NCBI GenBank assembly: GCA_928724745.1
Contig: CAKMXJ010000004.1
Span: 186,001-250,000, forward strand
Direction: 5' to 3'
Source: Anthracocystis setariae
Taxonomy: Eukaryota; Basidiomycota; Ustilaginomycetes; Ustilaginales; Ustilaginaceae
DNA: 64,000 nucleotides
Below are positions 1-9,899 of this stretch, piece after piece (the stretch's first letter is position 1; each line of letters opens with the position of its first letter). The translations under genes were made by a program, and so were the position numbers. Under the pieces are notes generated by a model. The model was not told the origin of the DNA and did no database searches. It saw only the letters and a program-made list of their open reading frames with translations.

Positions 1-2
1 CG

Positions 3-752
3 TTGGATGTGCTGCAGGGGGTCAAGTATCGCGAGATCCTGTCGTACTTGTTGCTGCATGATCAGAGTACGGACGAGTTGATGATCGAGTGCGTTCGTGG
101 CATGCAGGCCAAGATGCGCAGGGCGGCGACGCAAAGGCGCGCCAAAGATAAGAGTGTGATGAACCAGAGGTCGTTGGGGACGATTAAGAAGAGGAAGCAG
201 GAGAAGCGCGAGGAGGATTCGGACGCGCAGGCAAATGGCGGGTTGGAGATGGCCATGAAACTGTTGAGGATGAGGCCGGGGACAGGCGATTTCTTGCAGC
301 AGCAGATGGCGACGATGCATACGCTTCAGGCCGCGGCGATGGGAGGGAGTGCGGCGAGGGGTTCGGTGATGGGAGGGATGTCTGGTGCGGGGAGGCCAGG
401 GTTGGGTGTGAAGAGGGAGAGTCGACTACCTCCCATGCGTCAGGCTGGGTTTGAGTATTCCAGTGCCAATGGGAACGGTGTGCAACAGCAACAGCAACAG
501 CAACAGCAGCAGCAGCAGCAGCAGGGGTATCAGTTGAGGGATGACCCTGTGGGTCCTTTGCCGGCGGGGTCGGGAGCGGGGAATCGGAACTCAACGTATG
601 GGAGTCAGATTCCGGATGCTCCAGCTAGGAGGAGCTCACGACAGTTGGCGGGGAAAAGCGTCTATGCCGAGTTCGAGAACAACGTCGATAAGAGGAATAG
701 TGCTCGTGGGGGTGAGAATAGTGTTTACGCTCGTATCTCTAGGCAGCTCTAA
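3..752 (+). CDS. 3' end of an unrecognised polyQ protein (partial)
   Basis: This is the C-terminal 249 residues of a protein whose 5' part lies outside the window; the frame is open from the first bases and the apparent first codon is TTG, so no true start is present. The visible part begins with a possibly helical stretch (VKYREILSYLLLHDQ), followed by a strongly basic segment rich in K and R around residues 40-70, then Gly/Met-rich low complexity, and a glutamine run of about 14 residues encoded by CAA/CAG repeats near 482-525. The last 70 residues are Arg/Ser/Asn-rich and probably disordered. I do not recognise a family. The basic segment would suit nuclear targeting, but that is inference. 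It is followed at 984 by a gene on the same strand, the only tandem pair in the window. Confidence 0.6.
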   Translation: MDVLQGVKYREILSYLLLHDQSTDELMIECVRGMQAKMRRAATQRRAKDKSVMNQRSLGTIKKRKQEKREEDSDAQANGGLEMAMKLLRMRPGTGDFLQQQMATMHTLQAAAMGGSAARGSVMGGMSGAGRPGLGVKRESRLPPMRQAGFEYSSANGNGVQQQQQQQQQQQQQQGYQLRDDPVGPLPAGSGAGNRNSTYGSQIPDAPARRSSRQLAGKSVYAEFENNVDKRNSARGGENSVYARISRQL

Positions 753-983
753 GGCGTCCTTCCTCCCCTCGTAATCAACTTGATCATATACAGTAATGTC
801 CTTAGGACTTCAAGTGTGGTGTACAGTATGTGTGTGTGTCGGGGGGTTTTGGTGAGGTTCGGAAGTCGGGGGAGGTTTTGTTTTTTTTCGGGTCGCCTCC
901 ACACTGGTGTAGGTGTTTTTTTTTTTTTTTTTGGCGTTTTGTCTTGCTCACATCAGCTTGGTGTAGCATGTACGGGGTTCAAG

Positions 984-1994
984 ATGTCGATGAGTAGCGG
1001 TAAGAAGCGTAAACATGATGCGGGTAGGGAGAAGGGGGGGGAGGGGACGAAGTTGATGTTGGAGGATATGGTTTCGAGTGTTGCGAAGAAGGGTAAGGTG
1101 AAGGAGGTTGGGGTTGGTGGGAAGAAGAAGGAAAAGGTGTTTAGCTCGAAGAGTGCTGTTGAACTTCTCATGGGGCCAAGTACCACTTGTTCGTCTCCAT
1201 CGAAAGGAGGAAAGGGGAAGAAGAGGGGGGAGATATCGAAGGAGACGACCGATCGCGAAACCTCTTCCTCTCCCTTGAAGGGGGAGATGGGAGGGAAAGG
1301 CGAGACTTCACAAACCGACATCATGCTTGCCTCGTCTGCTTACGACGATATCGAAATCGGCGCACTACTCAAGAATATCAAACACACCCTTCGCTCACTA
1401 CAAACCTTTACGACCTCGCTATCGAACGAAGCAACACTCATGGATCGAATATGGTACAAAAACGCCTCGCAATTTCACTCAACCCTATGGTGGACAACAT
1501 TCAACGCACTCCGTCGCTCAACCCACTCCCTCCTCTCCCTCGCCACCCAAACCCTCCGAAGTACAACCCTCCTCTACGCAGGACTAGGCGCAGGCCCCGA
1601 AACTTACCTCAACCTCCTCCGCAATCCCCCCACCAACCAAAATCAAACTAACATCCCCAAATTCCCCTCCAAACCTTCCCCCCAAACTTCATCCCTCTTC
1701 CTCAACTCCCCACACTCAATCGACCTCATCACCAAAACGCAAAAAGTTGGCAACCAGCTCAAGGTTGCAGTCAAGCTGGTAAACACAAGAGCCGAACGTA
1801 CAGGAAGGTGTCTTGTGGTCCATTTAAATACTCCACCAGCTCCAACTTTCGCACCGCTAGTGACGGCGTTGATCGCTCTCTCAGCTACGATCCACAATCT
1901 ACTCAGCAAAGTACAAGAGGAAGCAGCCCTCGCGAAACTCAGCAGCGTTTTGCACCATCTCAAAACGAAACAACATCACCAAATCGAATCCTAA
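984..1994 (+). CDS. RMP1: RNase MRP subunit RMP1-like protein
   Basis: A predicted 336-residue protein. The frame stays open upstream to 780, but that stretch starts with a non-ATG codon and crosses a T tract, so the ATG at 984 (MSMSSGKKRK) is preferred. Residues 1-115 are Lys/Gly/Ser-rich and probably disordered. From about residue 119 comes a helical region with the pattern LMDRIWYKNASQFHSTLWW, then FNALRRSTHSLLSLA. This resembles the RMP1 family, whose hallmark is a conserved run of Asn/Gln, basic and Trp residues. In yeast Rmp1 is the subunit specific to RNase MRP, which processes pre-rRNA at site A3 and certain mRNAs in the nucleolus. The assignment rests on motif resemblance only. The gene converges on the MUS7 homolog, with only 80 bp between the stop codons. 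Confidence 0.55.
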   Translation: MSMSSGKKRKHDAGREKGGEGTKLMLEDMVSSVAKKGKVKEVGVGGKKKEKVFSSKSAVELLMGPSTTCSSPSKGGKGKKRGEISKETTDRETSSSPLKGEMGGKGETSQTDIMLASSAYDDIEIGALLKNIKHTLRSLQTFTTSLSNEATLMDRIWYKNASQFHSTLWWTTFNALRRSTHSLLSLATQTLRSTTLLYAGLGAGPETYLNLLRNPPTNQNQTNIPKFPSKPSPQTSSLFLNSPHSIDLITKTQKVGNQLKVAVKLVNTRAERTGRCLVVHLNTPPAPTFAPLVTALIALSATIHNLLSKVQEEAALAKLSSVLHHLKTKQHHQIES

Positions 1995-2030
1995 AACCTT
2001 GCCCCATTTCACCCCCCGCCACACGAAATG

Positions 2031-2050
2031 TACTCTACTGTACTGTACAG
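2031..2050. repeat. (TACTG)n run in a convergent 3' junction
   Basis: Three imperfect copies of a TACTG unit lie in the 80-bp space between the RMP1 and MUS7 stop codons. The same unit recurs at several other intergenic places in the window (see findings). Confidence 0.7.
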
Positions 2051-2074
2051 CAACGGGGCTGCACGAGTGGGGAA

Positions 2075-5000
2075 TCAAGCCAACTTGGACTCGACGAATT
2101 GCCTCACCGCGGTCAACTCGGCCTTGAATGAGTGCAGCACATCTAGGCCGCCGAGAATATCATGCACATCGTTGAGGGTGTGGCTGCAGAAGCGCAGATA
2201 CTCGACAGCTGTGCTTTTGGGGGCGTCGTCGACGTATGCACGAATGGAGGACAGTTGCGCCGAGAGCACCGCATATACCGTACCTGTAGAAATCGCCCCA
2301 CCAGCGAGCAGCGTCGCGAGCGCGGTATACGTCGCCTTCAACAGCGCTGGGCGGTGGTGCGTGAATGCATCCAGATCGAACTCGTCTGCGTCGAAATCGC
2401 ACACCGATCGCCAATGAGTAGCGAGCGATGCGAGCACGTCGCCCTTTCCATCGACGTGCATGAGCGAGGTGGTGAACACGTTTTGCACCGACAGGATCCT
2501 AGCCACGCCGGTTTGGGTCCAGACTGTGACGAATTCGACCTCGTATTCTTTCTTGGCCAGTGCGCTGGGTTGGAGCGTGATGAGGTTTTGTAGGAAACGG
2601 AGCGCAACATCTCGACGGCCGATGGGGTCTTCGATGCGTTTCCAAGATTCGTTTCCGAAGCCGAGGTACGAGCTCCAGTCGCGCATGCCGTTGGTGACGA
2701 GTACGTGTGCGCAACCTGCCCAGCAGTCGACCACGAGTTCGACGAATTGGCGTGCTTCGGCGCATTTCAACAGCCGGTCCATCGGATTGCGATGACGTGC
2801 GCCGTGGATGGGGTTCGCGTCGTTTAAACGCTCGGTAACGCCAAGAGACATGACTGCACAGCCTGCGGTTTCCGCTTCGATGCGCCGATCCGGGTGATAG
2901 ATGTTGGATAGCAGCTGGAAGAGCGATGGCGAGATGGTGATCTTAACGAGCTCGGCGAACGAGCGATCCCATTTCTTCTTGTCAGCCTCGCCAGCGAGGG
3001 TTTGCTCCTTGTCTGCATCCTTCTGGCCCTCGTCGGTGGACCGAACTCCTACTCCTTCTCCAGCTCCATCGAGTAACCGAACCAGCATCGGATCTTCAAA
3101 ATCGAAATCGTCATCCACCTCGAACAGCTCCGCAAAGCTGTCTTGACTATCTTCGTCGCACTGCGCCTGCTTGCCTCCATCAGTCGTCGCTGCGTTGGAC
3201 GCGCTCTTCTCCTTCACGGGCTGCAGCACGCGCATTCGAGCGAGCAGGAACGTTTGCACACATTTGAGCACCTCCTGTCCTATACGTGGCTCCAATGCGA
3301 TCTGTGCTTCGAGCACATCCTGGATCCATGCCGGATTCAGCAGCAACGTGTCAGGCAAACGCTCCCTCGCTGCACCATCATCCTTCCTGGTCCCGTTGAG
3401 ATCCTCATGCCTGATCACGTGTTGAATCGATCGCAACAGCACAATGAGCAATCTCGCCACTTCTTCCTTCCTCCGCAGTGCCGCCTGCCGCGCCGGTGCG
3501 TTTTCAAAGATCGCCGCCATGCGCACCGAATCCGGCTTGACCGCAGGACCCCCACGATGTTGCAGAGAATGCTGGAGTTGCTGACGTTCGAATTGTTTTG
3601 TGGTTGAATCGAGCTCTTCATACTCGCGGCGAAGCGCCGTGATCGTCTCGCCGAACCACTTTGTGACTGGATTCAGGTCGACCTGATGGTGGCGGAAGAT
3701 GACGGCGACGTACATCATGGCTCGGATATACGTGACCTGGCTGAGGAAGTCGGCCTCCTTGAATGCTGGCAGGAAACTCTGCACCTGTCGCAGTCTCTGC
3801 GGCGAAGACGTAGGCACGAGGTGGAGGAAGAGCATGACGACCGTGTAATGGTTGAACAGCACCGAGCGCTGCGATGTTGTCGGGACATCGGCGCGAGTGA
3901 ACGGCATCACTCGAACAGGCGTCATGCGGGAGAAGAGTCGAGAGATGCGACGATCACCATCCTTGGCATCTGTCGCTGATTCACGCAGCTCCTGGCCCGT
4001 CCGAGCAAGCAGTCTGACGAACAGATGGAAACAAGGGTCCGACAGCGATTCACCATCTGCAGCATCGGCCACGGACAGCTTGGTGGTGTCGAAATCCCGC
4101 AGAAACGCTGGAAAGTCGTGTCCCGTTTCCGTCGGTAGGTCGGCGAGCTTGTGGCTGTTGAAGATGTCAAACAGCCGAGCGAGTGTGATTTCCGCGCCGT
4201 CCATGGTCCAGCTCCATTCCGATGCCAGAAGACAACATCGTTGCAGCACGATACGCACATATGCATCGCGTTTTGCAAGCACGTACCAACCCATAGCCGT
4301 CTCTTTGCTTTCGTCCAGTCGGAACTTGACCAGGTTGAGAGCCCGGGCGACCAAGGGCCAGCATTCTCGTAAAAGTGACGTAGGCTGCATTTGTCCCGGT
4401 GCAGAAGCTTGCGATAGTTGCATGCATGCGAACAAGCAGTACCAAAGGCTTTCGGATCGTAATAGAGGGGCTCGCTTGGGCATCGTTTCGTCCCATCGCT
4501 GGAACGCTGCCTCGAACTGAGTCCAAAAGAGGCGCCCATCCAGGATGCCACGGCCCTTTTCGAATGAATCCAAGAGTTGAATCGTTCCCAACCACATGGA
4601 TGTCGGCCCATCGACTGCCACGCTCGCATCGTCATCGACAATCGTGCTCGCACCGAGAAGAGACGCACCAGCATGACGTTCTGCTGTAAGGGCTCTTCGC
4701 AGATTCTTAACGCACCGGTGGAGGCCGTAGTGTAGAAGGAGGGACATGAGTGCTCTGGCGTATCCCAGCAGTACTTCGACACTAGGCGCTTCTGGCTCTA
4801 GAGCATAACCTGGATCCAGATCGCAGATGGCCATGGTCGACCAACAGATCTCGAATCGCATCCAAGCCAGGTGCAGGCAGATCAATTGGGAATAGTCGCG
4901 AGACACTCGACTTGGCTTTTGTGCGTCATGCATAGCCAGTATTGAGGATTGCAGCTTGCCAATTCTTTCGAGAACCACTTGATAGCTTGTCAGGATGGTT

Positions 5001-8000
5001 GGCACATTCGTCGGATGCAACTCGAATTGCTGCATGACCCAAGAGCTAAGAAAGGCTCCAGTGTCTGCAACCAGTTGACACGAATGGCGTCTTGCATGCC
5101 CATCCAAGTCCTCTTCGGGAGCGGGTTGAAGAGAGCGGCTGATGTGAAGTCGCAGATCATCCATGAAGAACGGCAAGGTTTCTTGCATGGCAGCGTGTTC
5201 CATGTCAATGGTGAGCACAGTGTCTCCTAAGCGCAAGACTCCACCAGACCAAGTTCGAGGCACAGGTTCACCACGTAGTAGTCTGTCAGGAAGAGCCACA
5301 AGTTCGCCAAGTCGAGCCAAGATAGGCGATGAAGTCACATCAAGATCCCTGCCATCGGCAAGCGGAGCGATGCCGAAATTCATGCTGATTCCTTCAAAGT
5401 CGTCCCAAATCTCGGTGTCGTTCCCCTCCGTGGTGGTAGTGGTGCGCGAAATTGGACTCTCAGTAGCGCTTTGTCCCCAAGCTGCTCTCGCTTGAAGCCG
5501 TTGAGGAATCGCGTCCTGTCCAACCCGTGTTGGCGTGCTGGGACTGCGGTCTGTCGTGGAAAGCTGTTTTTCCATACCTCTAGAAGCTACACTCAGGCCC
5601 GAAGACGAGTGATGGCCGCGCAACGGTGTAGATGGCGCCTCCCGATTATTTACCATGTTTGGCAAGAGCGGCTGAGCCACCGCAGATGTACGATGGCGTG
5701 GTGCTGCCAAGCGCGAGTCTAAAACGACTGCAGCAGACGAATCCGCTACCATGCTTCCCAATTCTTGCCATGGATCGTCATCGTCCGAAGCCTCCTCTAC
5801 ATCCATCACATTGTCCCTATCTGTACCATGCCGCCAAGACTTGGAAGCTTTGATGGGATTTGAAGCAAAGAGAACGTCGTGATGTTCCAAATCCAGACGT
5901 GGTCGCATGCGTGGACGAACGACAGGTGGATTGCGTAACACGATGGGGGCTTGCCTTGTGCTCGAGGACGTTGTCCGACCCACCCGAGGGTCTAGCTTCC
6001 TCTTCTTTTTCTTGGTTTTTTGTGCTCGCTGCTGAACATCCTTTTCGGAGACATCGAGTGCTGAATGCCGGTGCTGATTTTGGTCGATCTCGCGGAGATG
6101 AGATCGAGAAGACGGATCTTGGCGCTCACGATGTCTATGTGATGACACAAAGCCATCTAGCCTTGCCTGTCGAGAATATGTTGAGCCCTTGCTCTTCCTC
6201 GTAACCGATTTGGTGCTAGCTTTGCGACCACCTGTCCGGCTGAGCATGCGATCAATGGCATCTCGTTCGCGAAAAGGGACGTATGAATCTAGGCGATTGA
6301 CCGACCACCATGCTGCTGGTGCTTCGTCCGCCTCTTCTGCCTCCTCGAATCGGTTTGAAGCAGCCGCTGGATCCAATCGAGTCGAGTGTGTGAAAGTGAT
6401 CGAGGCAACGGATGATAAAGACGAAGACGACGATGAGGAGCATGAGTCCGAGTCTGGATCGAGCAATAGAGCGTTTCCATCGACGCTGTCGTGTCGTCGT
6501 AGCCTCTTTCGAGTCTGGCCTGGCCTGAGCTCAGCGTTGTCCGACCCATTGTCGCTATGAGCTTGTTGATCGTTTCTAGCCGCTTCCGTTCGGGTTGTCT
6601 TGTTACGAGGGCCTCCGTCTGAGGACGAAGACGAGACGTGACCGTCCGAGTGGTATGCTTTGCCATGTCGCATAGCCCTGAGATCGCGAATATGTTTGCG
6701 GGCCATGCCTGCCGGCATCATCTTCTTGAGCTGTCGGAAGCGACGTTCATAGTCGGTGCTATCGCTGCTCGAGCCGTCACCGGACCAACGACTCCTTCTC
6801 CTGGGTTTGGCCGCAGATTGGAGTGGACGCTCATCCTCAGACGAATCGACCGTCAGTGCGCGGTGGTTGGATCCAGATGCAGTCGTCTCTGCAGGCTGGT
6901 CGTCCGAATCTGAGGACGACAACGCAAGAAGATTGTGTTTGCGGCGTGTCGGGGGAGGCAAAGGTGGTATGGTTTCTTCGCTGATCTGTGACTCTTCCGC
7001 GCTTGGTGGCTGCCCCTCGCGATTCGGTGTAGTGGTATTAGCAACACTTCGAAAGCCCTTGTAGGTTGCAGGCGCATTCTGACCTAGCCTGTGACGAGTT
7101 TTGGAAGATCTCGCCAGCATCTCGGAAACTTCTGGCAATCTGCCACTTTGTGAAGGTGATGGCGATGGCCTGCGAGGTCGTGAGCCGCTGGCTTGCGCAC
7201 TTGCCATATCTGCAGCGGTAAGAGCCGGGATCTCGACAAACACCTCGGTGGCGGTTGGAAGCGCTGGTGAAGATGGGAGCGATCGATCGTCGTTGTCAGC
7301 TTGGGAGCTTGGGTCGGAACTCGGCACGAGCCACTGACTCTGCGACTCTTGCTCGGAGCCTTGGGCAGCTGCTTTCTCTTTCTCGGCACGAGCAGCTTCT
7401 TCAGCAAGCCTCTTGCGTTCCTGGCGATGCCATTCGCGTTGGCTTACAACAGCATCCTCCCAGTCGTTGCGGATGAGCGCACGTTGGTAGCGCATGGCTT
7501 CGAGGGTATATGGGTTGAGCTGCGCAGCATTTCTTGCGCGGAGTTGGCGCCGAGGAGGTGTAAGAGGTTGAGCAGCCGCTGCTCTTGCCACTTGCTCATC
7601 GTTGAGAGTTGCGTCGTCGGCTTGTTCATTTGCTGCTGAAGAGTGCTGGTGGCGGTGTGGTAGAGATCGTGTGTGTTTTAGTGGCGATTGTGACCTGCGC
7701 TGCGGCTGTGATGGTGACCCTGACCTGTTTCTGCGAGCGGGCATCCGGAGCGGAGTTAGCGGCGGCGTGAGAGAAACCAGTCGATGCATAGATGTACCAT
7801 TGTCGACATTACTCCCACTTTTGCTCCCTTCTTGCAAAGCCTCGGCCACGGCAGCACCTCTAACAGAGTCAGCCGCCGATAGCTGTGACGACGAGGACTG
7901 AGAATTATTATCCATCAGCGAAACGATTGGTCGTTCCAAGGTGTTGGCGACATGTATTGCAGACAGGATAGGGCTGTTTGTGAGCCCGGATGATGGTGTC

Positions 8001-8530
8001 GGGCTTGGTTGACGGGAAGGGCTAGCGCTCGGAGCTAGGGGCATTGTCACATCGCTTTCTTGGCTCGCAGGCGGTAGGAAGTCTCCAACGCGCCAGGTAG
8101 CGTCTGCATCGTCTTCGGCAGGAGACTCTCCAGTTGCTGCATATTGAAGAAGCGTGGGTTCAGCCGCGTCTGTAGGAGAGTGGAGGGGCAATATCTGCGG
8201 TTGGGAGAGCTGATCTGTTATTGCAGATGACGAGAGGCTGACAGTCGGATTGCTGGTTGCTGGTGCGGATTGTACCGGCTCTGCCTGTTGGTTAAGGTGA
8301 TGCTTCGCGGGAAGCGAGTGTCTGAGCGGCAAGACGGGCTCATGGTCGTCATCCTCTTGATCATCATTGTCATTACCATCGTTGACTTTCCCGACGTCTA
8401 TCGATGTAGCTTTGACTGCAGATCTCGAGAAGCTTGGCGTATCCTGTGAAGTCTGCGATATGAAGAAGATGTCCTCGTCGTCCGATGTAGGAACGATTTC
8501 CCTCTTGGAGGCGTTTGGGTGGTCTATCAT
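2075..8530 (-). CDS. mus7: MUS7/MMS22-family replication-repair protein
   Basis: A single-exon gene for 2151 residues. Residues 1 to about 1070 are low-complexity, rich in Ser, Pro, Gln and acidic residues with polyserine near 700, and probably disordered. From about 1070 (ILARLGELVALPDRLL) to the C-terminus runs a long helical region of the MUS7/MMS22 type. Fission yeast Mus7 and budding yeast Mms22 act at stalled or broken replication forks; Mms22 is the substrate adaptor of the Rtt101-Mms1 cullin ligase and promotes recombination-dependent restart. The start ATG at 8530 (MIDHPNASKREIVPTSDDED) is the first in the frame, and the acidic SDDED stretch beginning at residue 17 resembles a short nuclear interaction motif, although that is inference. 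It shares a 588-bp divergent promoter with SOD2, and two overlapping ACGCGA elements lie about 250 bp upstream (8776-8786). Family assignment is good; complex membership is inferred. Confidence 0.8.
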   Translation of the reverse strand: MIDHPNASKREIVPTSDDEDIFFISQTSQDTPSFSRSAVKATSIDVGKVNDGNDNDDQEDDDHEPVLPLRHSLPAKHHLNQQAEPVQSAPATSNPTVSLSSSAITDQLSQPQILPLHSPTDAAEPTLLQYAATGESPAEDDADATWRVGDFLPPASQESDVTMPLAPSASPSRQPSPTPSSGLTNSPILSAIHVANTLERPIVSLMDNNSQSSSSQLSAADSVRGAAVAEALQEGSKSGSNVDNGTSMHRLVSLTPPLTPLRMPARRNRSGSPSQPQRRSQSPLKHTRSLPHRHQHSSAANEQADDATLNDEQVARAAAAQPLTPPRRQLRARNAAQLNPYTLEAMRYQRALIRNDWEDAVVSQREWHRQERKRLAEEAARAEKEKAAAQGSEQESQSQWLVPSSDPSSQADNDDRSLPSSPALPTATEVFVEIPALTAADMASAQASGSRPRRPSPSPSQSGRLPEVSEMLARSSKTRHRLGQNAPATYKGFRSVANTTTPNREGQPPSAEESQISEETIPPLPPPTRRKHNLLALSSSDSDDQPAETTASGSNHRALTVDSSEDERPLQSAAKPRRRSRWSGDGSSSDSTDYERRFRQLKKMMPAGMARKHIRDLRAMRHGKAYHSDGHVSSSSSDGGPRNKTTRTEAARNDQQAHSDNGSDNAELRPGQTRKRLRRHDSVDGNALLLDPDSDSCSSSSSSSLSSVASITFTHSTRLDPAAASNRFEEAEEADEAPAAWWSVNRLDSYVPFRERDAIDRMLSRTGGRKASTKSVTRKSKGSTYSRQARLDGFVSSHRHRERQDPSSRSHLREIDQNQHRHSALDVSEKDVQQRAQKTKKKKRKLDPRVGRTTSSSTRQAPIVLRNPPVVRPRMRPRLDLEHHDVLFASNPIKASKSWRHGTDRDNVMDVEEASDDDDPWQELGSMVADSSAAVVLDSRLAAPRHRTSAVAQPLLPNMVNNREAPSTPLRGHHSSSGLSVASRGMEKQLSTTDRSPSTPTRVGQDAIPQRLQARAAWGQSATESPISRTTTTTEGNDTEIWDDFEGISMNFGIAPLADGRDLDVTSSPILARLGELVALPDRLLRGEPVPRTWSGGVLRLGDTVLTIDMEHAAMQETLPFFMDDLRLHISRSLQPAPEEDLDGHARRHSCQLVADTGAFLSSWVMQQFELHPTNVPTILTSYQVVLERIGKLQSSILAMHDAQKPSRVSRDYSQLICLHLAWMRFEICWSTMAICDLDPGYALEPEAPSVEVLLGYARALMSLLLHYGLHRCVKNLRRALTAERHAGASLLGASTIVDDDASVAVDGPTSMWLGTIQLLDSFEKGRGILDGRLFWTQFEAAFQRWDETMPKRAPLLRSESLWYCLFACMQLSQASAPGQMQPTSLLRECWPLVARALNLVKFRLDESKETAMGWYVLAKRDAYVRIVLQRCCLLASEWSWTMDGAEITLARLFDIFNSHKLADLPTETGHDFPAFLRDFDTTKLSVADAADGESLSDPCFHLFVRLLARTGQELRESATDAKDGDRRISRLFSRMTPVRVMPFTRADVPTTSQRSVLFNHYTVVMLFLHLVPTSSPQRLRQVQSFLPAFKEADFLSQVTYIRAMMYVAVIFRHHQVDLNPVTKWFGETITALRREYEELDSTTKQFERQQLQHSLQHRGGPAVKPDSVRMAAIFENAPARQAALRRKEEVARLLIVLLRSIQHVIRHEDLNGTRKDDGAARERLPDTLLLNPAWIQDVLEAQIALEPRIGQEVLKCVQTFLLARMRVLQPVKEKSASNAATTDGGKQAQCDEDSQDSFAELFEVDDDFDFEDPMLVRLLDGAGEGVGVRSTDEGQKDADKEQTLAGEADKKKWDRSFAELVKITISPSLFQLLSNIYHPDRRIEAETAGCAVMSLGVTERLNDANPIHGARHRNPMDRLLKCAEARQFVELVVDCWAGCAHVLVTNGMRDWSSYLGFGNESWKRIEDPIGRRDVALRFLQNLITLQPSALAKKEYEVEFVTVWTQTGVARILSVQNVFTTSLMHVDGKGDVLASLATHWRSVCDFDADEFDLDAFTHHRPALLKATYTALATLLAGGAISTGTVYAVLSAQLSSIRAYVDDAPKSTAVEYLRFCSHTLNDVHDILGGLDVLHSFKAELTAVRQFVESKLA

Positions 8531-9118
8531 GACGCCATGTCGGTTGAACGATCTGCTGTCTCTACGATATGAAGCGGTGATGTTGGTGATGTCGAATGGC
8601 TGTGAGAGAAAGAGAGAAAGCGTCAGTCACTGCTGTTCGTTGAGGGCGGTGCTGAGCTTTCGGATGCAGTCCGACAAAAGTGTTGGTCTTTGCCAACATT
8701 GTTACATTATTTTAATAATATTATTAATAATTATTGTTCGGCGCAGCCAGGAACGCACACTATTCGAGACACTCTACGCGACGCGAATCTGACATCTCGC
8801 TCAAAGCCCCGATTCATCTCTCACGATTTAGGTTCCAGATCTCGATAGGGAAAGAAGATGGAAACTGCGTCAAGCTGCGCTCGGTTTTCACCAAAATGGG
8901 TGGAGGTTTGCGGGAAATCACGAATGGAAGAGCGTCCGTGCTCGTTATTCTGTAAGGCCGATCTGAGCCGGCAGAACAACGTCGAAGCCAAGTGACACAC
9001 TCACTGAGGCATTCAACAAGAGTGATCTTCCAAGGCTCGATCGATGCCTCCTTCCTTCTTCACCTTGACAAACTCAACTCGCTTCCATCTCATTGAACTT
9101 CGCCTATCCAGCTTCAAA
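8531..9118. promoter_or_regulatory. Divergent promoter region, MUS7 / SOD2
   Basis: 588 bp without a convincing gene, holding both promoters. It contains an AT-rich block of about 35 bp near 8702-8737 made of TTA/ATA units, a candidate nucleosome-depleted element. Two overlapping ACGCGA (MluI-box-like) sites at 8776-8786 are in the orientation and position expected for S-phase control of MUS7. An ATG at 9044 is in frame with SOD2. Confidence 0.5.
8776..8786. promoter_or_regulatory. Double ACGCGA motif (MCB-like)
   Basis: Two overlapping ACGCGA units lie about 250 bp upstream of the MUS7 start. ACGCG is the core bound by MBF-type factors at G1/S genes in ascomycete yeasts; function here is inferred. 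The embedded 9-mer GCGACGCGA (8778-8786) also occurs upstream of ASF1 and of the FYVE GEF. Confidence 0.35.
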
Positions 9119-9802
9119 ATGTTGCGCACTGCTCTCACCCGCACCACTGGCGTTGCTGCTGCCAAGGCCGCGTCCACCCGCACTTTGACCGCTGGCGCTA
9201 TTCGTGCTAAGCACACACTCCCCGACCTTTCCTACGACTACGGCGCGCTCGAACCCGCGATCTCTGGCCAGATCATGGAGCTGCACCACAAGAAGCACCA
9301 CCAGACCTACGTCAACGGCCTCAACACCGCCGAAGAACAGCTCGCCGAAGCCATCCACAAAAAGGACGTCAAATCGGCCATCGCACTTCAAAAGGCCATC
9401 AACTTCAACGGCGGTGGCCACATCAACCACACCCTCTTCTGGGAGAACCTCGCCCCACCCAAGCAAGGCGGTGGCGAACTCTCGAACGGCGCCCTCAAGG
9501 ACGCTATCGATAGGGATTTTGGTGGATTGGACCAGTTGAAGTCCAAGTTCAACGCCCAGATCGCTGCCATTCAGGGAAGCGGTTGGGGTTGGCTCGGATA
9601 CAACCCGCACACTAAGAAGCTCGACATTGTGACTACGGCGAACCAGGACCCGTTGCTTTCGCATGTGCCTTTGATCGGTGTCGATGCATGGGAACATGCT
9701 TTCTACCTTCAGTACCAGAACGTCAAGGCTGACTACTTCAAGGCCATCTGGGACGTCATCAACTTCAAGGCCGCTGAGGAACGTCTCAAGCAGGCCCAGT
9801 AG
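9119..9802 (+). CDS. SOD2: Mitochondrial manganese superoxide dismutase
   Basis: Converts superoxide to hydrogen peroxide and oxygen in the mitochondrial matrix. The 227-residue protein begins with about 30 residues rich in Ala, Thr and Arg without acidic residues, a typical matrix presequence, and mature sequence starts at [16 protein letters not shown]. Metal ligands are His56 (in [13 protein letters not shown]), His104 ([11 protein letters not shown]), Asp189 and His193 ([10 protein letters not shown]). GSGWGWLG (residues 153-160) and the DAWEHAF signature are intact, and Gly-Gly before HINH is typical of the Mn-type enzyme. A further in-frame ATG at 9044 would add 25 residues; the ATG at 9119 is chosen because it gives a normal presequence. 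It is divergent from MUS7 and convergent with AAGAB (97 bp between stops). Confidence 0.97.
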   Translation: MLRTALTRTTGVAAAKAASTRTLTAGAIRAKHTLPDLSYDYGALEPAISGQIMELHHKKHHQTYVNGLNTAEEQLAEAIHKKDVKSAIALQKAINFNGGGHINHTLFWENLAPPKQGGGELSNGALKDAIDRDFGGLDQLKSKFNAQIAAIQGSGWGWLGYNPHTKKLDIVTTANQDPLLSHVPLIGVDAWEHAFYLQYQNVKADYFKAIWDVINFKAAEERLKQAQ

Positions 9803-9899
9803 ATTCACCTGCGCTTCAAGCAAAATGATTTATCCAATGGATTGAAATAAGAACCAGGTGTATCCCATTGATGTTAGTGCATGGCTGAGTGTGGTGGGA

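Noticed and set aside
9104..9823. 239-codon ORF opposite SOD2
   Set aside because: Antisense shadow of an unambiguous enzyme gene.
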